A stretch of DNA of 64,000 bases from Micromonospora rifamycinica (lineage in GTDB: Bacteria; Actinomycetota; Actinomycetes; Mycobacteriales; Micromonosporaceae), in the NCBI RefSeq assembly GCF_900090265.1, contig NZ_LT607752.1:930001-994000 (forward strand). Direction: 5' to 3'. Made by a program: the position numbers and the translations under genes. Below, one piece after another: positions 25,884 to 35,134 of this stretch; the stretch's first letter is position 1, and every line of letters begins with the position of its first letter. The notes beneath the pieces were generated by a model. It saw nothing but the letters and a program-made list of their open reading frames with translations. It did no database searches and was not told where the DNA came from.

Positions 25884-25889
25884 TAGCCT
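25884..25889 (+). promoter_or_regulatory. -10 element of a leaderless promoter
   Basis: TAGCCT ends six bases before the GTG start at 25896 and no ribosome site is present. This spacing predicts transcription starting at or next to the first base of the start codon. No clear -35 was seen. Confidence 0.5.
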
Positions 25890-25895
25890 GGGCCG

Positions 25896-27641
25896 GTGCC
25901 CCCACGACTACCCCACCCCGACCCCGGCAGCCCGGACACGGCGGGGCCGCTGCGGTACATCTGGTGGCTGGTCCGCTGCCAACCGGGGCGGGTGCTGCGC
26001 GGCGGGCTGATCGGCACGGTCTGGATGGTGGGGCTCTCGGTGCGGCCCTTCCTGATCGCCCGGGCCATCGACGACGGGCTGCGCACCGGGGACACCGGGG
26101 CACTGCTGCGCTGGTGCGCCGCGATCGTCGCGGCCGGGGCCGCGGTGGCCTGGGCGGGCATCCTGCGGCACCGGACGATGACCTACGTCCGGGAGGACGC
26201 CAGCGCCCGTTCGGCGGCGGTGCTGCTGCGACAGCTCGCCCGGGTCGGCGCGGTGCTGCCCCGCCGGCTCGCCGCCGGTGACGTCGCCACCGTCGGCGGG
26301 TACGACATCGTGCGTACCTCGCAGGTGCTCACGCTGACCGGCCCGGGGGTGGGCGCGGTGCTGGCCTACGCGGTCGCCGCCGTGGTGCTCTGGTCGATCG
26401 ACCCGCTGCTCGCGTCGGTGACGCTGCTGGGGGTGCCGGCGGTCGCGTTGACCATCGGGCCGCTGCTGCGCCGGTTGGAGCGGGCCGAGTCGGTCTACCG
26501 GCAGCGGCAGGGCGAGCTGACCACCCGGGCCGACGACATCGTGGCCGGGCTGCGGGTGCTCGCCGGGGTGGGTGGTCGGCACCTGTTCGCCCGCCGGTAC
26601 GTCGCGCGGTCGCGGCGGCTGCGGGCCGAGGGGTACCGGGTGGGCGCGGTGCTCAGCTGGGTCGACGCGCTGACCACCGTCGTCCCCGGGGCCTTCCTCG
26701 CCGCGGTGGTGTGGCTGGCCGCCCGGATGACCGCCGAGGGCACGCTCACCGTCGGGCAGCTGGTGGCCGTCTACGGCTACGTCGCGGTGCTCGTCGTGCC
26801 GGTCTGGTTCCTGTTGGAGGGCAGCTACCAGGTGATCCAGGGACGGGTCGCCGCCCGGCGGATCGTCGATCTGCTCCGGCTCGCCCCCGACCCGGTGGGT
26901 GGCCCGGTGACCCACGCCGCCCCGACCGGTCCGGCCGAGCTGCACGACCCCGACACCGGATTGACGGTCAGGCCGGGCCGGTTGACCGGGGTCGCCGCCG
27001 ACGACCCGGCCGAGGCGGTCGCCCTGGCCGACCGGCTGGGCCGGTACGTCCCCAGCGCGGTGACCTGGGGCGGGATCCCGGTGACCGGGGTCGGGCTGGA
27101 CGAGGTACGGGCCCGGATCCTGGTCGTCGACCACGACGGGTACCTCTTCGCCGGCACGCTGCGGGAGATCCTGGCCGGCCCGACCGGCGGGGCGGCCGAC
27201 GACGCCCGGATCGGCGCGGCGCTGGACGTGGCGTCGGCCCGTGACCTCGCCGACGGCCTCCCCGCCGGCCTGGACACCCCGGTCGGCGACCGGGGCCGCA
27301 CCCTGTCCGGGGGCCAGCGGCAACGGGTCCGGCTGGCCCGCGCCCTGCTCGCCGAGCCGGAGGTGCTGATCCTGGTCGACCCGACGTCGGCGGTGGACGC
27401 GCACACCGAGGCGCGGGTGGCGCAGCGCCTGCGGCAGGCCCGCGCCGGCCGGACCACCGTGGTGCTGAGCACCTCGCCGGTGCTGCTCGGCCACGCCGAT
27501 ACCGTCGCCCACCTGCACGCCGGCCGGGTCACCGGTGCCGGCCCGCACACCGCGCTGCTGGCCGACGACCCGGGTTACCGACGGCTGGTGTCCCGCGCGG
27601 GCGGCACGGACGACGAGCCGGTCGGGCGGCCGGTCCGGTGA
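25896..27641 (+). CDS. ABC exporter half-transporter with a degenerate ATP site
   Basis: 581 residues: an N-terminal six-helix exporter domain (about 25-310) and a C-terminal nucleotide-binding domain. The signature LSGGQRQRVRLARALL (about 469) is intact. However, Walker A is absent (RLTGVAADDPAEAVALA), the Q-loop Gln is replaced (VVDHDGYLF), the Walker B Glu is Pro (VLILVDPTSAVD) and the H-loop His is missing (VLSTSPVLL). It can therefore offer only its signature to a partner. That partner, encoded next with a GTGA overlap, has the reverse pattern. Substrate unknown. The start is probably leaderless. Confidence 0.9.
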   Translation: MPPRLPHPDPGSPDTAGPLRYIWWLVRCQPGRVLRGGLIGTVWMVGLSVRPFLIARAIDDGLRTGDTGALLRWCAAIVAAGAAVAWAGILRHRTMTYVREDASARSAAVLLRQLARVGAVLPRRLAAGDVATVGGYDIVRTSQVLTLTGPGVGAVLAYAVAAVVLWSIDPLLASVTLLGVPAVALTIGPLLRRLERAESVYRQRQGELTTRADDIVAGLRVLAGVGGRHLFARRYVARSRRLRAEGYRVGAVLSWVDALTTVVPGAFLAAVVWLAARMTAEGTLTVGQLVAVYGYVAVLVVPVWFLLEGSYQVIQGRVAARRIVDLLRLAPDPVGGPVTHAAPTGPAELHDPDTGLTVRPGRLTGVAADDPAEAVALADRLGRYVPSAVTWGGIPVTGVGLDEVRARILVVDHDGYLFAGTLREILAGPTGGAADDARIGAALDVASARDLADGLPAGLDTPVGDRGRTLSGGQRQRVRLARALLAEPEVLILVDPTSAVDAHTEARVAQRLRQARAGRTTVVLSTSPVLLGHADTVAHLHAGRVTGAGPHTALLADDPGYRRLVSRAGGTDDEPVGRPVR

Positions 27642-29371
27642 CGCGCCTTCCGGTCGCGGGTGCCCCCGTGGTACGCCGGGCCGCGCGGGACATGCTCGCC
27701 GGTGACCGGCGGGCGGTCGTCGTCGTGCTGGTGCTGCACTGCGCCGCCGCGCTCGCCGGGCTGGCCGCGCCGTGGCTGGTCGGTCGGATCGTCGACGAGA
27801 TCGCCGCCGGCTCGGGCACCGGCACGGTGGACCGGTTGGCGCTCGCCATCGGCGGTTGCGTACTGGCCCAGGGGCTGCTCTCCCGCTACGCCCAGTACGC
27901 CGGGCACCGGTTCGGCGAGCGGGCGGTGGCCCGGCTGCGGGAGGACTTCGTGACCCGACTGCTCGGCCTGCCCGTCTCGGTGGTGGAGCACGCCGGCACC
28001 GGTGACCTGGCCACCCGGGGTTCGGTGGACGTGTCCACGGTGGGCACCATGCTGCGCGACGTGGTGCCGGTGCTGGTCATCACGGGAACCCACCTGGTGC
28101 TGCTGTTCGGCGCGGTGTTCCTGCTGGACCCGCTGCTCGGCCTGGTGGCGCTCACCGGGCTCCCGTCGATCCTGGCGGCGGTGCGCTGGTACCTGCGCCG
28201 GGCCACCCCGGCCTACCTGGCCGAGGGGGCCGCGACGGCGGAGCTGACCGAGGCGCTGACCACGACCGCCGAAGGCGCCCGTACCACCGAGGCGCTGCGG
28301 CTGGGCGGGGAGCGGATCGCCCACGGCACCCGACGCATCGGCGCGGTGTGGGCCACCCGCCGGGCCACCCTCGCCCTGCGGTCGGTGGTCTTTCCGGTGG
28401 TGGAGGGGAGCTATCCGATCCCGATCGCGGCCGTGCTGCTCACCGGGGGCGTCCTGCTGGCCCGGGGCCGGGTCAGCCTGGGTGAGGTGGTCGCCGCCAC
28501 GCTCTACCTGCAACAGGCGATCGAGCCGCTGGACCGGCTGCTGCAGTGGGTGGAGCAGGCGCAGCGGGGCGTCGCCTCGTTCGCCCGGGTGCTCGGTGTC
28601 GGGCAGGTGCCACCCGAGCCGCGCGGCCGGGCCGCCGTGCCCGTCGGGCGCGCGGTGCAGGTGCGCGGCGCGACGTTCCGCTATCCGGACGGTCCGCAGG
28701 TGCTGCACGGCATCGACCTGACGGTCGCGCCGGGGGAACGGCTCGCGGTGGTCGGCCCGTCCGGGGCGGGCAAGTCCACCCTGGCCAGGCTGCTGGCCGG
28801 GATCGACGTGCCCGCCGAGGGAGAGGTACGCCTCGGCGGCGTCCCGGTCACCGACCTCGACCCGGCCGAGCGACGTCGGCGGATCGCCCTGGTCACCCAG
28901 GAGCACCACGTCTTCATCGGTTCGCTACGGGACAACCTGGCGTTCGCCGCGCCGGGCGTCACCGACGAGCGGATGCGGGCCGCGCTGGCCACGGTGGGCG
29001 CCGACTGGTACGCCGACCTGCCGGACGGTCTGGACACCCCGCTCGGTGCCGGGGTGCGGGACCTCGGCCCGGCCGACGCCCAGCAGCTGGCGCTGGCCCG
29101 GCTCGTCCTCGCCGACCCGGACATCCTCATCCTCGACGAGGCGACCGCCGCGCTGGATCCGACGACCGCCCGGCGGACCGAGCGGGCGCTCGGCGCGGTG
29201 CTGGCCGGGCGGACGGTCGTCGCCATCGCGCACCGGCTCGACACCGCGCACGACGCCGACCGGGTGGCGGTGCTGGACGACGGCCGGATCACCGAGGTGG
29301 GCCGGCACGACGAGCTGGTCGCCGCGGACGGCGGCTACGCCGCCCTCTGGCGCTCCTGGCACGGCCACTGA
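27638..29371 (+). CDS. ABC exporter half-transporter with intact Walker motifs and a lost signature
   Basis: 577 residues: exporter membrane domain (about 20-310) and nucleotide-binding domain. Walker A GPSGAGKST (about 373), Q-loop VTQEHHVF, Walker B ILILDEATAALD and H-loop AIAHRLD are intact, but the ABC signature is LGPADAQQLALARL instead of LSGGQ. Together with the preceding half-transporter only one complete ATP site can form: Walker motifs from this protein plus the signature from its partner. GTG at 27638 overlaps the upstream stop as GTGA. Confidence 0.92.
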   Translation: MTRLPVAGAPVVRRAARDMLAGDRRAVVVVLVLHCAAALAGLAAPWLVGRIVDEIAAGSGTGTVDRLALAIGGCVLAQGLLSRYAQYAGHRFGERAVARLREDFVTRLLGLPVSVVEHAGTGDLATRGSVDVSTVGTMLRDVVPVLVITGTHLVLLFGAVFLLDPLLGLVALTGLPSILAAVRWYLRRATPAYLAEGAATAELTEALTTTAEGARTTEALRLGGERIAHGTRRIGAVWATRRATLALRSVVFPVVEGSYPIPIAAVLLTGGVLLARGRVSLGEVVAATLYLQQAIEPLDRLLQWVEQAQRGVASFARVLGVGQVPPEPRGRAAVPVGRAVQVRGATFRYPDGPQVLHGIDLTVAPGERLAVVGPSGAGKSTLARLLAGIDVPAEGEVRLGGVPVTDLDPAERRRRIALVTQEHHVFIGSLRDNLAFAAPGVTDERMRAALATVGADWYADLPDGLDTPLGAGVRDLGPADAQQLALARLVLADPDILILDEATAALDPTTARRTERALGAVLAGRTVVAIAHRLDTAHDADRVAVLDDGRITEVGRHDELVAADGGYAALWRSWHGH

Positions 29372-29399
29372 CCCGCTCCCGCCGGCCGGCGTAATTGCC

Positions 29400-29428
29400 T
29401 TGTCGTCCCGCCGGCCCGTGTCTACCGT
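29400..29428 (+). promoter_or_regulatory. Promoter of a leaderless VOC gene
   Basis: TTGTCG (29400-29405), a 17-base spacer and TACCGT (29423-29428). The ATG is at 29435, seven bases from the -10, so the transcript probably starts at the codon. Confidence 0.55.
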
Positions 29429-29434
29429 GCGGTG

Positions 29435-30139
29435 ATGCTCTCCCGACCGTTGACGGTGACCTTCGACGCGCACGATCCGGTCCGCCTGGCGCGGTTCTGG
29501 GCCGGACTGCTCGACCGCGAGGTCGCTGCGGAGGCCGGCGGCGGCGCCTGCCTGCCCGGCACGGCCACCCAGCCCGGCCTCCGGTTCGTGCCGGATGCCA
29601 CCCGCAAGGCCGGGCCGAACCGGATGCACCTGCACCTGACCAGCACCGACCCCGACGACCAGCAGCAGCAGGTGGCGACCGCGCTGGATCTCGGCGGCAC
29701 CCACCTCGACGTCGGGCAGCGGCCCGAGGAGCGGCACGTCGTGTTGGCCGATCCCGAGGGCAACGAGTTCTGCGTCATCGGGCCGGGCAACTCCTTCCTC
29801 GCCGGGTGCGGCCTGCTCGGCGAGATCGCCTGCGACGGCACCCGGGCGGTGGGCCTCTTCTGGAGCTCGGCGCTGGGCTGGCCGCTGGTGTGGGACCGGG
29901 ACGAGGAGACCGCCGTCCAGTCGCCGGACGGTGGCACCAAGGTCGCCTGGGGCGGCCCGCCGGTGAACCCCAAGCGGGGGCGCAACCGGCAACGCTTCGA
30001 CCTGGTGCCCGAGGGTGACCGGCAGGCGGCGGTCGATCGGCTGGTCGACCTCGGGGCCACCCGGGTCGAGGTCGACGCGGACGGCGTCGTCGTGCTGGCC
30101 GACCCGGACGGCAACGAGTTCGGTGTGCTGGCCGGCTGA
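29435..30139 (+). CDS. Two-domain VOC (glyoxalase-like) protein
   Basis: 234 residues made of two vicinal-oxygen-chelate domains (about 1-120 and 121-234). Each has the family pattern of an entry block (VTFDAHDPVRLARFWAGLLD; AVGLFWSSALGWPL) and an exit block with DPEGNEFCVIG or DPDGNEFGVLAG. VOC proteins act as glyoxalases, dioxygenases or drug-binding resistance proteins; nothing here separates these. The ATG at 29435 is favoured over the GTG at 29432 by leaderless spacing. Confidence 0.85.
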   Translation: MLSRPLTVTFDAHDPVRLARFWAGLLDREVAAEAGGGACLPGTATQPGLRFVPDATRKAGPNRMHLHLTSTDPDDQQQQVATALDLGGTHLDVGQRPEERHVVLADPEGNEFCVIGPGNSFLAGCGLLGEIACDGTRAVGLFWSSALGWPLVWDRDEETAVQSPDGGTKVAWGGPPVNPKRGRNRQRFDLVPEGDRQAAVDRLVDLGATRVEVDADGVVVLADPDGNEFGVLAG

Positions 30140-30209
30140 GGCCGGAGCTGTCTCCGAGGTCAGCCCCGCTGACCAGGGCGGTCTCGGGCGGCGGTCCCGC
30201 CGACCGGGA

Positions 30210-31109
30210 CTATTTCGGGGGGTGGCTCTGCTTCCCAGCTGCCCGCAGGCCGTCGTACAGGGCGCGGGCGACGGTCGCCGGGACGTAGCCGGCGCGGGCA
30301 CTGTCCACGTACACCACCCGGTAGCCCTCGGCGGTGTGCAACGTGCCGCCGCCAGCGAGGAGCCGGCGCCGGTCCGCCGGGGACAGGTTCTCCCCCGGGT
30401 TGGTCACCAGCCACCGCCGCGTCGGGTCTTCCCGGAACGCCCTGCGCAGGCCGGGCAGCAGTGACAGGTAGCGGTCACCGCCCGGCGGCTCGGCGGCGGT
30501 GAATGGATAGACGGTTATCACGCTCTTTCCGGCCGCCGCCCGGACCAGCGGGGAGTCGGTGACCAGCCTGGCGTAGTCCACGCGGGACAGCACCACCTTG
30601 AGCATCACCAGCGCGAAGCCGGCCTGGCGGGTGCTCAGGTGGCTCGTGACCGTCTCGTCGTCCGGGATCAGCCGGCCGAACGGCTCCCGGGCGCCGGACA
30701 GCGGCACGGTGTCCAAGGTCGGGTCGTTGCCGGCGAGCGGATCCAGCAGGTACCCGTCGCCGCCCACGTCGGCGGGGAGCGCCGGGCGCAGTTCCGGGTG
30801 ACCGTGCGTCCTGGCCCAGGCGAGCAGGGCCGCCAGCTCGGTACGCAGCGCCAACCGGTTCCGGGCGACCGTCGCCTCGTCGGCGGGCACGGTGTTCGTC
30901 GGGGTGAACCGGAAGCCTCCCGGATAGTCGGCGAGCCGGTCGACCAGGAGGCCCCGGGCGGCCGGTGAGGTGCCGACGGGCGTCGGCGAGGTGCCGGGAA
31001 CCGGCGGCGGCCCGTCGGACGGTTCACGGTCGGCGCAGCCGACCAGCAGCCCGCTCAGGGTGAGCCCCGCCAGTCCCAGAACCCGGCGGCGGGTCGTGCG
31101 GCCGGTCAC
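30210..31109 (-). CDS. Secreted lipoprotein of unknown function
   Basis: 299 residues. A twin-Arg-containing signal (GRTTRRRVLGLAGLTLSGLLVGC) ends in lipobox LVGC, with RRRVLGLAG suggesting possible Tat export. The mature domain is not recognised; blocks include FRFTPTNTVPADEATVARNRLALRTELAALLAWARTHG and GFALVMLKVVLSRVDYARLVTDS. The GTG at 31109 overlaps the preceding stop (GTGA), so it forms an operon with the 155-residue protein and probably with the M48-type peptidase upstream. Confidence 0.78.
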   Translation of the reverse strand: MTGRTTRRRVLGLAGLTLSGLLVGCADREPSDGPPPVPGTSPTPVGTSPAARGLLVDRLADYPGGFRFTPTNTVPADEATVARNRLALRTELAALLAWARTHGHPELRPALPADVGGDGYLLDPLAGNDPTLDTVPLSGAREPFGRLIPDDETVTSHLSTRQAGFALVMLKVVLSRVDYARLVTDSPLVRAAAGKSVITVYPFTAAEPPGGDRYLSLLPGLRRAFREDPTRRWLVTNPGENLSPADRRRLLAGGGTLHTAEGYRVVYVDSARAGYVPATVARALYDGLRAAGKQSHPPK

Positions 31110-31573
31110 GATCCGCCCCCGGACCGGTGCCGCAGCAGGACGGCGTACGCGGCGTCGGCGATCAGCCGGCACCGTCGGGGGGAGACACCGACGACGGGTC
31201 CGACGGCGAGAACCGCCGCGCGGACCGCATCGGCCCGTGCCGGAAGCTCCCGGGCGACCGGCGCGTCGACCCGTGGGTGTCGTCGCAGCCGCTGCCAGCG
31301 GCGTCGCCGGCCACGCTCCGCGCCGGGTGCCGGCATCCGGCTGAGCGCCGCCGTCAACACCGGAAAGACCACGGTCACCAGCAGTCCGTCGTCCAGTCCC
31401 ACGCCGATCCGCCCGCCGCGCCACCGCCCGACCCGTACCGGCTCCCCCAGATCACCGGCGAGCCAGGCCGCGGTGACCTCCGGCAGCAGCGCCGTCTCCT
31501 GCGGCGCGGCGGTCCGCACCACCTCCTCCACGAGGTCGCTGAGCCGCAGCGACCGGTCCGTCGACTCTGTCAT
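31106..31573 (-). CDS. Hypothetical protein
   Basis: 155 residues, not recognised. The N-terminal half is acidic (RLSDLVEEVVRTAAPQETALLPEVTAAWLAGDLGEP), the middle is a small beta-rich part (VRVGRWRGGRIGVGLDDGLLVTVVFPVLTAALSR), then an Arg-rich stretch and a helical C-terminus. There is no signal peptide or membrane helix. It lies 58 bases after the M48-type peptidase gene and overlaps the lipoprotein gene, so it probably serves the same envelope function. Confidence 0.7.
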   Translation of the reverse strand: MTESTDRSLRLSDLVEEVVRTAAPQETALLPEVTAAWLAGDLGEPVRVGRWRGGRIGVGLDDGLLVTVVFPVLTAALSRMPAPGAERGRRRRWQRLRRHPRVDAPVARELPARADAVRAAVLAVGPVVGVSPRRCRLIADAAYAVLLRHRSGGGS

Positions 31574-31631
31574 CGTCTACCGCCGATCGGTCGGGTGGAT
31601 CGCGGACGGGGTGACCGGACAGGACCACCCC

Positions 31632-34600
31632 TCAGGAATCAAGGGCATGGATGACCAACCGGGCGCCGACCACCGTCAGGTCGTCCAGCAGGAGCTGTTC
31701 CTTGGGCGTCAACTGGTCCCGGAACGGAATGCCGTAGCCGATCTCGGCGGACAGCACGGTGTGTCCCACCGCGACGACGACCCGCGCCCCACCCACGACG
31801 ACCGGCAGCCCGCCGACCGCCGAGGATTCGGTGATCCTGACCCGGAAGCTGTCGTACGGCAGATCGGGGCGGGGCATGGCCACCACCCAGCGGTGCGCCA
31901 CCCGCCCGTCGGCGAGCGGCGACGGCACCGACCACCGGGGGCAGGCGGTGACGACCTCCCGTTGCGCCGTGAGCAGCCGGGTCGCCGCCTGCGCCGTCGG
32001 GTAGGAGGTCACCCGCAGCCGCAGGGTCGCGCCCAGCGGCGGCAAGGTGCTCGCCGGCACCGCCACCACGAGCGTGCCGTCGGCGGCCGCCGCCAGGTCC
32101 CGCTCGGCCCGGGAATCGGCGGCGAACCGGTCCGCGCAGGACCGGGGACGCACCCGGACCGGATCGACCTCACCGAACGGCTGGACGCCCGGGGTGAGGC
32201 TCCACGTCGACGGCAGGCCCCGCCGCGCCTCGGTCAGGGCGGCGTCGATGGCCGACCGGTCCAGTGGCCGACCCGGATCCCGGGCGGCCGGTCGACTCCG
32301 TCCGTCGTCCGGGGCGGCGGGATCCACCCGGGCCGACCGCAGCAGGTCCCAGTCGCCGGCCCGGCCGGTCACCGGCGCCGTCCAGCCCAGCGCCACCACG
32401 CCGACCACCGCGACGGCCAGCGTCGCCGTGGTCACCGGTAGCGGCCAGAAGGCCCGCCACCGGCGGCTCCGGTGACCGGTGCCGCCGCGATCCGGTCGGC
32501 GTACCCTCCGCACCCACCAGGCGGCTCCCAGGTCGCGCGAGAGCAGCAGCGGCGGCAGCGAGCAGACCAGCGCCCCGGTGAGCAGCCACGCCGGCCGTTC
32601 GAGGAAGCCCCGCAGGTGCGGCAGTGCCGGATCGGTTCCCCCGGCGGCGTCCCGGGCGAAGTGGACGATCCCGGCGACCGCGGTGACCCCCGCGCCGACC
32701 GACCAGGCCAGGACGACACCGCGTACGCCGCGGGCCAGCAGCACCACCGCCGCGACAGACCAGCCGGCCGCCGCGCACAGCCACCACCGCAGAAACAGCA
32801 GATAGAAGGCATCCCCACCGGCGGACCGCCCAGCCAGCAGGTCGGTCGCGGCGACCCCCGCGCCGACCGCCGCGGCCCCGGTCAGCAGGACCGCCGCGGT
32901 CAGCCGCTTCGATCCGGCGACCGGTCGACGGTGGACCCTCGGGCGTCGGCCCTCTCGGGCGGGCCGGCGGACCAGCAGCAGCGCGGCCACCGGCACCGCC
33001 AGCAGCGCGCAGCGCGCGACAGGGCCGGGCGTGCTCCACAATGCCCGGTCGATCGGCCCGCTGTGCCAGGCCCAGTGCCCGAACACCAGCAGGGTGGCGG
33101 TGATCAGCACCGCCGTCAGCAGGACCGCCACGGCGAGCACCGTCGCCGCCATGGCCACGGCACGACGGGCGTCCCTCGGCATCCGCGCCAGCGCCTCGGC
33201 GGACCCGAGCGCCACCGCGCCCACCCCGACCAGTACGGGCAGCATCAGGGCGAACGCGCCGACCTCGAAGCCGGCCAGGAACACGCCGTACACCGCACGG
33301 GTCGCGCCGTAGCCGGGCAGGACGTAGCCGGCGGCCAACCCCAGCCCGGAACCGAGCATCCGACCCCACCGCCGCGTGACCGACACGGGACGGCGGGACC
33401 ACAGCGGCACCACGACGAGCGTCCAGAGCAGCGCCGCGACGGCCAGGGCCAGGTCACCGGCATCGACGGACGGCACCGGACTGTCCCACCGCTGCAACGG
33501 CCTGAGCAGCGACTGGAACGCGAACATCGCCACCAGGCCGGCCACCACCGCGACGACGAAGCCGTCCTCCCAGTGCGGGTCGCGGTCCAGTGCGCGAACC
33601 CGCTGCGGACCCGTCGGGTGCCGGGCCAGCAACCTGCCCGGTATGCTGCGCCACGCCCGTCGCCCGTCGTCGTCGCCGACAGCCGCCGCCAGGGCGTCGC
33701 GCAGGTCGGCGTGGTCGACCGCGAACCGGTCGGCGGCATGCTCACGCCGCCGCAGCACCGCCGCCCGCAGCAGCAGGACCACCGCCGCGAGCAGGGCAGT
33801 GACCGGCAGGGTCAACGCGTAGTGCCGGGTCGACGGCCCCGGACGGAGCAGGACCGGTGCCAGCGCCAGCAACAGCACGGGCAGGGTGAGCCAGCCGGTC
33901 CACCAGGTCGCCGAGGCCCACGCCACGTCCCGGGCCCGGACGTGGGCCAACTCGTGCAGCAGCACCAGGTCGAGCAGGTCGCGGCTGCCGTACGCGTGCG
34001 CGACCGGCACCACCACCAGCGGCCGACCGAACGGCACCGCCGTGGTGTACGCCTGCCGCACGCCGATCGGCGCGACGACCAGCCGGGGCTGCCGGCCGCC
34101 GAGCCCCAGCGTGGCGCACCAGTGGTCGAAGCGCTCCCGGACGACGACGGCGCCCCGCGCGCCGACCGGCCGGCGGCGGACCCGACGCCACACGGCCCGC
34201 CGCGCGGACAGGCTGTCGAGCAGCACGGCCACTCCGGCGAGGACGAGCGTAGCCACCGCCCCGCCGCCCTGGGACAGCCCCCGGGTGGCCTCGAAGCCGG
34301 CGGCGCACCGGTCGTACTCGTCGCCCCGGCCGATCAGGCGGGCGGCCTGTCCGCCGTCCGGCGGCAGGTCCCGCAGTGCCGCGCACGCCTGGACCTCGCC
34401 CCAGCGGCCGAGGTCGTGGACGACGAAGGCGGCGTCGCCGGCCGCCACCCCCACCCCGGCCAGGCAGCACAGCACCAGCAGGTGCAGCCAGCGCAGCCGG
34501 GTGAGCGGTGGCCGGCGCGGCCGGTCGGGTCTCGGCGGGGACGGCACGACACCGGCGGTGGGCACGGTGGCGGCCGGTGCGGGAGGAGCCCCCGAGGGTG

Positions 34601-34664
34601 CGTCGGTGTGCGGGGCACCGGGTGTGGGAGCGGTCGACGGTGGACGGTGTCCAGTGCTGTCCAT
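31632..34664 (-). CDS. M48-type membrane metallopeptidase, second copy
   Basis: 1,010 residues, same architecture as the protein at 3635-6679: a Pro-rich N-terminal tail, membrane segments, HELAH (237-241), RREHAADRFAVDHADL further on with the likely third ligand, many hydrophobic helices, and a C-terminal extracytoplasmic domain of about 190 residues with paired Cys (RPRSCADRF, VVTACPRWS). GAGGTGGGTGA precedes the ATG at 34664, and TACGCT at 34700-34705 is a plausible -10. It heads a leftward set with the hypothetical protein and lipoprotein, whereas the first copy precedes a solute-binding fusion. Confidence 0.82.
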   Translation of the reverse strand: MDSTGHRPPSTAPTPGAPHTDAPSGAPPAPAATVPTAGVVPSPPRPDRPRRPPLTRLRWLHLLVLCCLAGVGVAAGDAAFVVHDLGRWGEVQACAALRDLPPDGGQAARLIGRGDEYDRCAAGFEATRGLSQGGGAVATLVLAGVAVLLDSLSARRAVWRRVRRRPVGARGAVVVRERFDHWCATLGLGGRQPRLVVAPIGVRQAYTTAVPFGRPLVVVPVAHAYGSRDLLDLVLLHELAHVRARDVAWASATWWTGWLTLPVLLLALAPVLLRPGPSTRHYALTLPVTALLAAVVLLLRAAVLRRREHAADRFAVDHADLRDALAAAVGDDDGRRAWRSIPGRLLARHPTGPQRVRALDRDPHWEDGFVVAVVAGLVAMFAFQSLLRPLQRWDSPVPSVDAGDLALAVAALLWTLVVVPLWSRRPVSVTRRWGRMLGSGLGLAAGYVLPGYGATRAVYGVFLAGFEVGAFALMLPVLVGVGAVALGSAEALARMPRDARRAVAMAATVLAVAVLLTAVLITATLLVFGHWAWHSGPIDRALWSTPGPVARCALLAVPVAALLLVRRPAREGRRPRVHRRPVAGSKRLTAAVLLTGAAAVGAGVAATDLLAGRSAGGDAFYLLFLRWWLCAAAGWSVAAVVLLARGVRGVVLAWSVGAGVTAVAGIVHFARDAAGGTDPALPHLRGFLERPAWLLTGALVCSLPPLLLSRDLGAAWWVRRVRRPDRGGTGHRSRRWRAFWPLPVTTATLAVAVVGVVALGWTAPVTGRAGDWDLLRSARVDPAAPDDGRSRPAARDPGRPLDRSAIDAALTEARRGLPSTWSLTPGVQPFGEVDPVRVRPRSCADRFAADSRAERDLAAAADGTLVVAVPASTLPPLGATLRLRVTSYPTAQAATRLLTAQREVVTACPRWSVPSPLADGRVAHRWVVAMPRPDLPYDSFRVRITESSAVGGLPVVVGGARVVVAVGHTVLSAEIGYGIPFRDQLTPKEQLLLDDLTVVGARLVIHALDS

Positions 34665-34834
34665 GGGTCACCCACCTCACGCTCGTCGGCGGCAGGGCGA
34701 GCGTAGGGCGGCGGACCCGGCGGAGCTGTCGGGTTCGCGATCGTGCCGGCCGGGACCGCCCGAAGCGGCAGGCCCCGACCCGCCGGGCGTACGGGTCGGC
34801 CGGTCCTTCGGTGCCCGGCGGTCGACCGGTCGGG

Positions 34835-35134
34835 TCAGTCCCGGATCGTCACCGTGGTGAGGTCGCGCAGACCGGAGATGGTCAGCACGCTGTCCAGCAA
34901 CGGATTGGCCACCACCCGGAGCTGGTCGACGTGGGCGAACAACGCCGCGAGCGCCGCGCTGTCCAGGTACTCCACGGCGGTCAGGTCCACGGTCAGCCGG
35001 TGTCCGTCCACGACGGCGTCGGCGATCGCCGTCCGGAACAGGTCGGCGTTGCTCATGTCGATCTCGCCGACGACGGTCAGCACCGGGGCGCCGTCCGCCT
35101 GGAGGCCGGTGGCCAGGTCCAGAGGCGTGTTCAT
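34835..35134 (-). CDS. STAS-domain anti-anti-sigma factor
   Basis: 99 residues, a single STAS domain (LTVVGEIDMSNADLFRTAI, LTVDLTAVEYLDSAALAALFAHVDQLRVVA). The Ser in YLDSAALAAL is the expected phosphorylation site controlled by an RsbW-like kinase and a PP2C phosphatase. Its ATG at 35134 overlaps the stop of the hybrid kinase/phosphatase as ATGA. That protein carries both a PP2C and an RsbW-like ATPase module, so the pair looks like a self-contained partner-switching unit. The cognate sigma factor is not in the window. Confidence 0.9.
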   Translation of the reverse strand: MNTPLDLATGLQADGAPVLTVVGEIDMSNADLFRTAIADAVVDGHRLTVDLTAVEYLDSAALAALFAHVDQLRVVANPLLDSVLTISGLRDLTTVTIRD

